A stretch of DNA of 64,000 nt, from positions 235,702,088-235,766,087 of the forward strand of contig NC_134700.1 in NCBI RefSeq assembly GCF_043290135.1, given 5' to 3'. The translations under genes were made by a program, and so were the position numbers. Position 1 is the stretch's first letter. Every line of letters begins with the position of its first letter. Positions 22,889 through 32,869 of the stretch are shown in pieces. The DNA comes from Rhipicephalus microplus. Lineage: Eukaryota; Arthropoda; Arachnida; Ixodida; Ixodidae. Below the pieces are notes generated by a model. It was not told where the DNA came from. It saw nothing but the letters and a program-made list of their open reading frames with translations, and made no database searches.

Positions 22889-23865
22889 CTAAAGCAAACT
22901 CGTTTAGAAACAGCAGAGGACGAAAAAGGCGCGTAACTGAGCGAATCAAGTCGGGGAAAAAAAGAGGGTACAACCTTGCGTGTCTTCAAAAGCTTCCGCC
23001 GCCGCCGCTCTCCATTTTCCACATACATTTTGCGGAGCGTTTTCATCTTTCCCGCCGCTCTGTTACACCTCCGCAGTCCACAAGAGATGGAAGGGAGTCC
23101 CAACGCGATCGGGCGCAGCGTAACCGACCGAGCGAGCGTGATGAGTGGACGAGGATAACACGCGTGCCGCGAGGCTTGCGTGGCTGCGGAGCCCGAATGC
23201 GCGCCGGTCCTTGGGCGCCACGGAAGTCGGCTGCTTGTCTTTTGGCTACGGCCAAGCTGCCTGCTCCGCTATCGGCGTACGCCACGGGACCCTCTCCTTG
23301 TCGTCGATTCGAGATAAATGCGAGCGAACGAGCGACAGCGTCAGTTACCCCGTCCATCATCTCGGTTTCACCGCGGCTGCTCACGGAGACTCGGTCGGGC
23401 TTTCGTGTGGTGAGTAGAAGCGGCAAATTTCGCTGTACACGATGCTATATTAGCAAGTGATTGACGCCGCCTTTCTTTTTTTTTCATTAGCAGGTGTGAC
23501 GCGCTCTCACTTTCCCAACAACTTTAGTTTTACGTTCATGACATCGAATGGCCCTACGTCGCCTACGTACTGTGTGAGTGCATATAGATACGTTTGTTCA
23601 GTAGAAGTTCGGGTGTTTTTTTTTGCGCTGTATGTTTAACACAAAGGACAACAAAGTGACACGGCACGCGTGTCACGCGAGTTCCCGCGTATTTTTTAAC
23701 CATTAAACCTATTACCCGCATGACATATGCATGATCAATTTGCCAAGTAAACTGTGAAACCATGAAGAATCAATTTCGGAAAATGGAAAAAAATACAAAC
23801 AAATACAAGCGCTTTTTAACGAGGTAGAACGACGCCAAAACTAGCCCGGTCCCATACCCTACAAC
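22887..23865. other. CpG-rich stretch, possible 5' exon, otherwise empty
   Basis: The part at about 22.98-23.42 kb is CpG-rich, with overlapping frames on both strands (up to 127 codons), and is followed by a good splice-donor string GTGGTGAGTAG near 23408. This could be a first exon of a host gene, but no protein similarity is visible and the frames may be compositional. Confidence 0.3.
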
Positions 23866-23880
23866 GCGTTAGTAAATTGA

Positions 23881-24056
23881 TTTGATTGATATGTGGGGTT
23901 TCACTTCCCCAAACCTCCATATGATTATGAGAGACGCCGTACTGGAGGGCTCCGGAAATTTCGACCACCTAGGGTTCTTTAACGTGCACGCAAATCTGAG
24001 CACATGGACCTACAGCATTTCCACCTCCATCGAAAATGCTGCCGCCGCAGCCGGCA
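23881..24056 (-). mobile_element. Ruka-like SINE, 5'-truncated, degraded TSD
   Basis: The minus strand carries the SINE body (GTTAAAGAACCCTAGG, TTTCCGGAGCCCTCCAG, then CTCATAATCATATGGAGG) and a tail ATATCAATCAAATCAAT. The flanks GCGTTAGTAAATTGA (23866-23880) and GCGTTAGTGAGTTAA (24057-24071) match at 12 of 15 bases and look like an aged TSD. The (ATCA)-rich tail matches the LINE scrap at 6.8 kb. Confidence 0.85.
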
Positions 24057-24071
24057 GCGTTAGTGAGTTAA

Positions 24072-24599
24072 TCCAACTTAAATCAGCCAGCGTATTATTG
24101 ATTTTCATGACTGAAGCCTCGTGATATTCACTATAGTATAGTACAGTACTACGACACGCTTAACCACGATTAAACAGCGCGGATTGCGACGATGGCAACA
24201 TGGTAATAAATAAGGAAAGCATGGCTATTGCCAGGTGGTGCGCAGAAAGGTGTTGTGATTTTCTTTGTCGCGTAGTATTTCATATTATTTCACAATGCGC
24301 AAACGTCCTTTTCCAGTCATCTGTTACACCGTAAGGTATGCCGTACTAATGCTCACATGAACTTAGGACCCTACCTATACCAATTCTTCCCACAAACAGT
24401 CATACTACGTACGTGTTGTTTTCAAGCACGCTAGTTTCTTCATGACAAGATATTCGAAATTGATAAAATCGTACACTGACTTTCCTTAGGACAACTATAT
24501 AGCTTGGGCTGACACAGAAACTTGCCGAAAAAAAGAGGACAGTCAAGCGATTTTGGTGAGAAATGTCCCATATCTATTTCGTTCTTCTACTACAGGCTT
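24072..24599. other. Unannotated AT-rich spacer
   Basis: No frame or repeat of note before the LINE tail that begins at about 24.6 kb. Confidence 0.5.
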
Positions 24600-27190
24600 C
24601 CTTACTCTTATTTATTTATTTATTTATTTATACATACTGCAGCCCCTAATTTGGGGCTATGGCAGGAGTGAGCATTTACAATAACAAACAAACAGGTCAA
24701 CAGAGCAATAAAACAAAAGAACACTTAACGCAAATCAGCAAGGGCAAGTAAAAAATTTTCCAGCGGAAGGGAGCGAATATCACCGGACAGTTGATTCCAC
24801 ATTTCGGCAGTGAAAGGAAAAAAACTAAATTTGAATGTGTTAGTTCGACAATGGTAAGGCTTGATATTAAGGTGGTGATTACTTCTAGTTGTGGACGGCG
24901 AGGCAAATGAGATGTAGGTATTGTGGGACATGCGATAGACCGAGTTAATAAAACAGTAAAGCAGTTTCATAGAATCCTTTAGACGGCGCATGCGTAATGT
25001 GGTTAGTTCAAGAGAAGACAGAGCAAGGGAAGGTGAAAAGTAGCGATCATAGCGGTTACAAATAAATCTGATAGCTTTTTTTGAATGGCCTCAATTCTAT
25101 CGATTTCACCCTGCTTGTGTGGATTCCATACTGGGCATGCGTAGTCAAGTATAGGACGAATCAATGTTTTATACATTAGTAATTTAGTGCTTTTGGGGGA
25201 TTGGGACAGTGTTCGTCTTAAATAACCTAACTTTTTTAAAGATTTTGTGCAGATAAAGTTAATATGCTGAGACCAAGATAAATTGCTAGAAAGAACAACA
25301 CCAAGATATTTGTATTCTGTTACTTTTTTTAAGGTGGATCCGTTAAACGAGTACGTGAAGCAGGAAGGGGACTTACTATTCGTGAAAGACATAAGCACAG
25401 ATTTGTTAAAATTTATGCTCATTTGCCAGGTTGCACACCATTAACAAAATTTAGTAAATGAGTCATTTAGACGATAATGGGCTTTAGGAGAGTTGATAGG
25501 TTCATACAAAACACAATCGTTCGCGTACAGACGAATTTTACAGGTGACGTTATGAGGCAAATCGTTTATGTACAGTAGAAACAGTAACGGGCCAAGTACA
25601 GAACCTTGTGGAACGCCTGAATTAACACTAACAATGTCGGAGTCAGTTGAGGTATAACAAACGTATTGCGAGCGCTCAGAAAGAAAATTAGAAATCCAGG
25701 TAACTAGTTGCGGGTTGTTTAATATGGCATTTAATTTGCATAGTAATTTAGAGTGAAGTACAGTGTCGAATGCTTTCGAAAAGTCGATGAATAGTGCGTC
25801 AACCTGATTACCAATGTCCATATTACTAGAAATGTCGTGCACGAATTCGGTTAGCTGCGTAACAGTACTATAACCTCGTCTGAATCCATGTTGGAAGCTA
25901 GACAAGAAATTGTTAGATTCGAGAAATGCAATAATATGTTTGTATATAATATGCTCTAATAGCTTGCAGGAATGAGGGGTAAGAGAGATGGGCCTGTAAT
26001 TGCTGAAAACTTGCTTGTCACCAGATTTATGTAAAGGTACTATTTTGCCATTTTTCCAAGATCTGGGAACGGTTCCAGATTTTACGGATTTATTAAAAAT
26101 TATTGTAAGGTATTGAGAGGTCCAAAGGGAGTAGCGAACGAGAAACATGTTGGGGATACCATCGGGTCCATTACACTTTTTAGTGTCCAAATTAAGTACG
26201 AGATTTCACACGCCCCCTTCAGTGATCACTACATCACTGATTGCAGACGTTGTATTCAAGGTGGAAAAAGAAGGAACAACCAGATTGTCGACTGTAAAGA
26301 CAGACTAAAAGAACGAGTTAAAATTGTTCGAAATTTCCGCCGGATCATCAATGATTCTATCGTTTATTTTGAAAGAATTACAAGAAGCATCGCGAGGCAG
26401 GACCGAGCGCCAGAACTTGCGGGGATTGTCGGATAGTAAACTTTGAAGTTGAACACGAAAAAAGAAATCTTTAGCTATATTTTGCTGCTCTCGAAGTTCC
26501 CTCTTGGCCTCAGCAAACCTGATAATGCTTTCTGGATTGCTCGCTGATTTGCAGCGCCGAAGTCTTCGGACTTTACGAGATAAGTGTAAAAGATCGCGGG
26601 TCATCCAAGGAACATCAGTGTTTTTCTTTTTAGTCTTTGTAGGGATAAACTCTGAAATGCATGATTTTACTAGATTTTCAAAAGTGGTAGTTAGTGTATC
26701 AATGTCTCCTGAAGCGCTGAGTAGCACAAAGTCATCGTACGCATCCGCCAAAGCGTCTAAAACAGAAAGGTCATCCGCACGTTCAAAGTCAGGAAACGAA
26801 GTGAAAACATATCGCGGTTTATTGATTACGCATGCGAGGGAAACGAGAACAGCCTGATGGTCAGACAGGCCATCAATTATTTCATAGTCAAAGCCTTTAT
26901 CCGAAAGGTCGGAGCTTAAAAATACGAGATCGAGAACAGCATTCAATCTGGTGGCACCATGAACAATTTGAGTTAAACCGAAAGATACTGTAAAGTCTAT
27001 AAGTTCCTTGCAATTATTACTTTCGCGACCATCACACGTAAGGGAAGGCCAGTGGATACCTGGAGCGTTAAAATCGCCCATGCAAATGAAGTTCGACGCA
27101 CTAAAATTGCGCTCGTACATGAAGTTATTAAGAATCTGTAATGTTTGCAAGAGACTCGCAGGAGTCTTATTGCAAGACTCCTGCGAGAAC
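24600..27190 (-). pseudogene. CR1/Jockey-type LINE, ORF2 relic (EN-RT)
   Basis: Reading the minus strand: part of the endonuclease (MGDFNAPGIHW; GLSDHQAV), a linker, then reverse transcriptase with [48 protein letters not shown] and YLGVVLSSNLSW. The C-terminal region reaches about 24725, and the 3' end has an (AATA)n-type tail (24608-24632). The frame holds in-frame stops near 26311, 26212 and 25441, and a frameshift in an A-run near 25075. The catalytic YADD box reads YAND, so the enzyme would be dead. The endonuclease N-terminus is missing (5'-truncated). The clade assignment rests on motif style only. Confidence 0.85.
27155..27187. repeat. Perfect 14-bp hairpin at the LINE 5' end
   Basis: CTCGCAGGAGTCTT and its exact reverse complement are separated by ATTGC. 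It sits exactly where recognisable LINE sequence stops, which suggests a snap-back formed at the end of target-primed reverse transcription. Confidence 0.8.
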
Positions 27191-27717
27191 ACATGGTATG
27201 AACATGTAACCACCGCGTAGACTATCCGCAATTTAACAAGTCCGGGTTATTAATTCTCACGCCTGAAATGTGATTCGAAACAGCTGGTGTATTACTTCAG
27301 CGGCACACAGTACGTAATTTAGGACAGAGTGAAGCTCGCATTCGTAAGCGAAGTTTGCCAATGACCAACCGCCTTTACCAAATGCGTCCTACATCTCGAC
27401 TGCATGTCATAAACTCTAACAAACTGTCTCGCACAAATATGATTCAGGAAACACGGGAGCAAATTATTTTGGCTGTATACTTTTCGGGACAAGATTATAC
27501 GCGCAGTATTGTGGTCAATTTATGGTATGCCTTCGAGCAGCTGACGACTTCACACTACAGTGAGTGTCCCGTTATCTAAAGGTCAACAAGCATCGCAGTA
27601 ACGTAACCAAACATTCTTTTTTTCGGGGTGAGGAGAGGTTGGGCGGTGCTATTAACTGTTCTGTATGCGTGCGTTTGAATTTCTGCCAGTATGTGTGCAC
27701 ATGTACAATTAAAAAGA
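27191..27717. other. Unannotated spacer
   Basis: No recognised frame or repeat between the LINE 5' end and the foldback element. Confidence 0.5.
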
Positions 27718-28014
27718 AATCACAGCATATCTATACGGAGTGAATGATGAGTGGGGCGAAGCGTCCGTTAGTGCGTCTGTGACGGACGGGCGGATGGATG
27801 GACGCTTCGCCCTACTCATCATCATTTACTCCGTGGATATGCTGTAAATTTCTATACAAAAACCACGAACGCCATCTTGTAATGTTATTTCCAAGGACAT
27901 ATACGCACAACGCCATCTAGTAAGCAATTCTTAAAACTAACTAGAAGTGGTTACTACTACAGCGTACTGCTACTACGAGGAAACGACTCACACACTAAGG
28001 AGCTTCGCCCCTAA
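27718..28014. mobile_element. MITE-like foldback element with internal hairpin
   Basis: The right end, CACTAAGGAGCTTCGCCCCTAAAA, is nearly the reverse complement of the left end of the insertion at 57136. The left end (GGAGTGAATGATGAGTGGGGCGAAGC) corresponds to that copy's other end. The left arm here is an inverted duplication: 27723-27766 pairs with 27801-27846. The interior carries GCCATCTAGTAAGC, matching CTAGATGGCG in the other copy. No transposase is seen, so it is presumably non-autonomous. Confidence 0.7.
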
Positions 28015-28179
28015 AACAAATTTCGAATGATGGCGAAGGTTCCCCCTCCCCCTCCTCCCCGGGCCACCCCTGGAATCCTGGGTACGCCAGTGAAACACCG
28101 TTACTTTGAGCATTTAACGTGAAACACTTCACTATCGCTAGAGCTAACTTGCAATCTCCAGTTGTAAAACCACCCCCAT

Positions 28180-28453
28180 GCCCCGCCGCGGTGGTCTAGT
28201 GGCTAAGGTACTCGGCTGCTGACCCGCAGGTCGCGGGTTCAAATCCCGGCTGAGGCGGCTGCATTTCTGATGGAGGCGGAAATGTTGTAGGCCCGTGTGC
28301 TCAGATTTGGGTGCACGTTAAAGAACCCCAGGTGGTCAAAATTTCCGGAGCCCTCCACTACGGCGTCTCTCATAATCATATGGTGGCTTTGGGACGTTAA
28401 AACCTGCAAATATTACAGGTTTACACCTTGCAAATATTAAAACCCCACATATC
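28180..28453 (+). mobile_element. Full-length Ruka-like tRNA-derived SINE, 14-bp TSD
   Basis: The tRNA-like head starts GCCCCGCCGCGGTGGTCTAG (A-box region), with the B box GGTTCAAATCC at 28236-28246, both for RNA polymerase III. The body runs through TGTAGGCCCGTGTGCTC, GTTAAAGAACCCCAGG and TTTCCGGAGCCCTCCAC to GGGACGTTAAAAC. It is flanked by AAAACCACCCCCAT at 28166-28179 and 28454-28467. Near the 3' end an extra segment with two TGCAAATATTA-like repeats interrupts the usual GTTAAACCCCACAT end. The intact promoter and TSD make it a potentially active copy. Confidence 0.93.
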
Positions 28454-28467
28454 AAAACCACCCCCAT

Positions 28468-29184
28468 CGCTGCCACAGACATCGGTGTTCTTTCACAAGC
28501 AGCGGCCTTTGTAACTAAAGGCGCGATAATATTCCGTCTCATCTGTTCCTGCTTCCCTGTCGCTATGTGCGCATGACGCATCCGGGCGAGACGTCGTCGG
28601 GTTCAACGGCCACCCGCGGCGGCCATATTGAAACGAGATAAGAGCTGCAACGGGTGGGAAACACAGATCACCAGGAGGCGCGACATGCATCCCCGTTGCT
28701 TCAAGCAATGCCGCACCTGCGCATCCTGAGCGGTTTCCGCTTGCTAACATAGACGCGGACCAGGCCTTGGGAAACACCAGGCCAGTGTCATGTGCCGCCC
28801 GGGATGTGCACGTACGTATGCCAACTCAGAATGCGACAGAGAAACGCGAGAGTCGTGTACGGGCACAGGACGTGTCGGTGGACGGGGGAGTAAGGTGTCG
28901 ACGCCTTGTTTCCTGTCGTTTTTTCGAGGCGGCCGGATGGCGATAATCTGCGATCGTGACACTGAACCCTGGTGCCGTTCGGCACGGAGCTACGTTTCCT
29001 CTCGGGATTAATTATTTTGTTTTAGTTTAATTTTCATGTAGGCTCCAGAATCTTGATTATCAACCGAGACGTCCTGCGCACTGCGCAGTAGTTCGGGCAG
29101 TGTGCATACAAATTGCGAATGTTAAAACATGCGAGTGCCCCAGCGGGTCCTTCCCGGCTAGTCCCTCAGGACCTTATTAAAGTT
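28468..29184. other. Unannotated
   Basis: Frames of 60-94 codons overlap on both strands without a recognised domain. Confidence 0.4.
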
Positions 29185-29243
29185 GTCCGTCCGTCAGTCC
29201 GTCCGTCCGTCCGTCCGTCCGTCCGTCCGTCCGTCCGTCCGTC

Positions 29244-29278
<35 letters not shown>

Positions 29279-29304
29279 CTGTCTGTCCGTCTGTCTGTCT
29301 GTCC

Positions 29305-29358
<54 letters not shown>
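29185..29358 (+). repeat. (CCGT/CTGT)n microsatellite
   Basis: A block of TCCG units followed by mixed TCTG and TCCG units, the same two unit types as at 5971-6352 but without the TCTA core. Confidence 0.97.
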
Positions 29359-30471
29359 GCCACCTTTACAAATTTCAAGTAGTTGAGCTAAAGTGAACTA
29401 GGAATTTACAGCCTGCGTGCCACCTCTGCACACTTGGAAGTTGGTGCACAGAGCTGGGGCAACGTCTGCCTCTGACAATTTATTTATTTATTTACTTATT
29501 TATTTTTTGTTGAATTTAATACTGGCAGAGTGAACGAGCGTTCGAATGAGGGAGTTAATGAATGAAAATCAGTGCAAAGGTGCGAGCTGCATACATGGCA
29601 CTATGAAAGTGTCGTACACGTGCTTAATAAAACATTTCATAACCTTCCCTTGAACCTTAATTTTGTTTAGCTGTTTTGCAAGGCACTGGTCCTGTTGAAA
29701 GCATCATGTATATTACGTGCATTCGGCTGATAGCAGCAGACGAGTGCGGGCAATCATTTTACTTGATTTGCCCATGGACGCCGGTCCAACTAGAAAGAAG
29801 AGACGAAAGGCAGCCGCAAGTAGGGAACTATTCTGAGACGATCTGTAGCGCTCCGGTATCACACCGAACGTTTCTATATCGGCAGTGTCTGATGTTCGGT
29901 GTCGACACTGGACAATAGAACTTCATTATTTCTTCGGCATTTCGTTCAGCATCTCGCTGATGAAGCCATACTCGTATACGCATCGTTTTATATCAGGAGC
30001 ACATAAATGCGTCACAAGATATAAGTACTGTTACAAAACATACTTTTACTTATCTCTGCGTGGTAACAATAGAGCTATAGCGTAGAGTAGGTCGCTACAA
30101 ACATATGGCGAGAAGGTAAAACGGAGGAAGAGATAGAAATATGAAGCAAGAAAAATATTTTCAATATGTGCCCCGCAAAACCGCAGGCTCGCCCAGATAT
30201 TCGCACGTCTCCTGCATCTCTATCAGAGCCTCCGAGACCCTAAACAGAGACAAGTTTTCTTTAGAACCTGTGCATAAATACCGTATGACGAAGTGCGGCT
30301 ATGCAATCCCCACCACAGCACCGAATGCAAATGAAGCCGGACGCGTCTTTCATTGACACTCTTTATCGCCCGTACTACAGGAACACTTCTCCGTCTTCTC
30401 TTGTATTGTGTCTGGGCAGCCTTTGTCCTGACTGGGCAAGCCATCCGAGTGGCTGAGCTGCTATCGCACGT
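29359..30471. other. Unannotated
   Basis: A short (TTTA)n tract at 29478-29506. No frame with a recognised domain, and no gene seen up to the LTR element. Confidence 0.45.
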
Positions 30472-31318
30472 TGTTGCGACCGGGGTTTCCAGACACCGGA
30501 GGTCCGGGATGAAGTTGTCGAGGCAGGAGGAAGAGAGACTTGAAGAGGGTTTATTTACAATATATACATTGCGAACTCCCTACACGGTGAGCCCTCAAAC
30601 GTGGCAGGCCTCTACATGACTCCTAACATAGCGCTCCATGGTGCTTGGTTCTACATGGTTCTGCTCGGTTCTGCTCTGTTCTGCCTGGTTCTCTTCTCGA
30701 AAAAAAGCACACCGAATGAGCCGTGGGGGCTCATTATAAAGGGTCTGTCCTCCCCAGATCCCTAGATCGGGGACCGCGTACAGAGGGCACCGTCCAACCA
30801 CGGATCACACATTACCCGCGAGGGTGGCGAGCACGCACGGTCCACGTGAACGTTCAAAATTGAAGCGTGGTCACTGCACGGCCATGTGGCACGAACGTGG
30901 CTCCTCCTCGTCAAGGGGTGTCGCTGGGCGAGGGGTCTGAAGTTGATGACTGCATCCATCGAAAGGGCCGCCGTAAACAAGCTTCAAATGGTCGCCGAAC
31001 GACTCGTTCAATTAGCGGGACGATTTCCGGCCGCCGCCGCCGCCGTCATCTTCCAAAGAAGAAGCTGCACTTGTGGTCTCCCGAACTGCTCACGGTGTCG
31101 TGGCGGCAAGACGCCGCACCCTCCGGCCAGGGGGGGAACAATACATGGCGGACACAGGCCGCCAACCCGTTTGGCGACTAAAAGGGAACATCAAAAGGAA
31201 CGCCGATCCATTGTCAGACCTGGCGCCGGTCCTAACAGTAGGCAGCCGGTCGTTCGGTTACTTGTTTGGAGATTAAAGGAGCGCCGCTCCCTCGTCAGCT
31301 CGGGCGCCGGTCACAACA
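30472..31318 (-). repeat. 3' LTR of the minus-strand element
   Basis: Matches 35229-36075. On the minus strand its first 81 bp (plus 31238-31318) and the next ~80 bp both begin TGTT-GACCGGCGCC, a diverged tandem duplication of the LTR start. TATA lies at 30731-30740 and a reversed AATAAA at 30550-30555. Between them are imperfect GGTTCTGCTC-type tandem repeats (30650-30695). Confidence 0.93.
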
Positions 31319-32869
31319 GCTCGTCCGCCGGCGGGAGAAGCGACCTGAGGGTGACCAGCTGCACAGGTTGCCCGAAGTGTCGCTGTGTAGTGCTGGCTTC
31401 CAGGCCACTGCTGATGACGCTCAGCCAAGGACTCTTTCCCTCTCGTTCCTTGTGGCTCCCCTCTGGGAAAAGCATTCATACACACCACCACAGGCACGGG
31501 AGAGCACCCTGCCCGCACTGAGACACGTCGAGTCCGACAAATTATCCAAAAGCAACCTTACTTAAGCAGTATTACCAAACACAAAGCAGCAATCGGGACG
31601 TTTCTCTGAGGTTTCACCAAAACTCCTAATCCCGATCCGATAATAATCTTCCCATCAAACTGCTTTCAAGAAAACTAACTGTCAAGTGATGCGCTCACCG
31701 TGGCATACCCGAGTGCTTGCGTGAGTAATCCGCCGTAACCCACCAGGTATCATACTCATAAAATAAAGCATTTTACTTCACGCTATCTTTTAGTTCCCGA
31801 AATTTAGTGCCGCCAAAGCCAGTCGTCAATTCCTTTTGAGAAGACGAAAGCATAACTGCCGTGCTGTACCTGCATCAGGAACATCTTTATTATACATCCG
31901 CAAACGCACATCACAGTGCTATAGTGCTCCTGCATGGATGAACCACTCATTAACTCTCGTGAGGTTACCACTCTACACTCAAGCTCATGAACTAAAACGT
32001 ACACGTAAACCCACGAATACCTTTCCTTACTTCAACACCGGAGACATGCGAACAAAACAAAAAATAACAACAAAAAAACTTTCGCATGAATCCTGAAAAC
32101 CTCGCAAGAATATCCTTGCGTCCGTGCGCTCACTCAAAATTCGTCTCTAACGTCGGTCCTACTTGACAAACGCCCCTAACGTGTCGTTATACTGCCGCAA
32201 AACGGTTACCTTTAAAACCAATACATACAAAGCTTAAAAAATAAACAGCATGGTACCTGCTACGTAAACGCTATCTAGTAGCAGAAGTACAGAACACATT
32301 CCAAAAGGAAAACTGACCTAAACAGTCAAAACAGATATTCAAAACTAAAAAATACAAATCCGCGGGAGAGCCCTCCGAAACGCTTACCGCTGTCACTTAA
32401 TTTTGAGACGAACGCGCGGCGTCGCGTCCTGTGGGTCTTTCTAGGCGAACGGGAATGGAACAATGGCAAAACCCATTCGCTTCGCCTCCGACCCCCGCAA
32501 AGCTCTGCGCTGACAACCTGCGTTCTTACTCTCGCTGAGTACCTCGCACTCCCGCAGTCCATCAAACATGCCGTCGATAGAGCGACGAAAGGGTCTGCCT
32601 TTCTACCCAACGTGCTTTTTTTTTTTTTTCGTTTTGTCCGGCGGCTCGGACGCATACAAACCAACTCCGGTGCCGATGACAAACGCCTAATTCTGTACGC
32701 TCTAATGCGTGTCACTATCCTTCCAATAGATCTCCTTACAACGCATATCGGCAACTAAAACGATAGAGTGCTAACGAAAACAAAGTTCAAACTAGTTATT
32801 TACAAAATCACTAAAGTAAACAACCAAAACATTCCTTTTTACAGTCCCGAGTCGACGTTTTCTGACAGG
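31319..32869 (-). other. Long non-coding internal segment downstream of the ORF
   Basis: About 1.55 kb between the ORF stop and the 3' LTR. It occupies the place of pol but has no recognisable coding remnant: the 142-codon minus frame at 32326-32754 shows no domain. Next to the LTR lies CCGGCGGACGAGC, similar to the pre-LTR sequence of the other element. Confidence 0.6.

Noticed and set aside
22658..23103. Met-Tyr-Val-Cys repeat proteins on the minus strand
   Set aside because: Translations of the (TACA)n array.
28180..28260. A functional tRNA gene
   Set aside because: It has A and B boxes but continues into the SINE body and lies inside 14-bp TSDs, so it is the SINE head.
29185..29358. CRISPR array
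   Set aside because: Simple 4-bp tandem units without spacers, in eukaryotic DNA.
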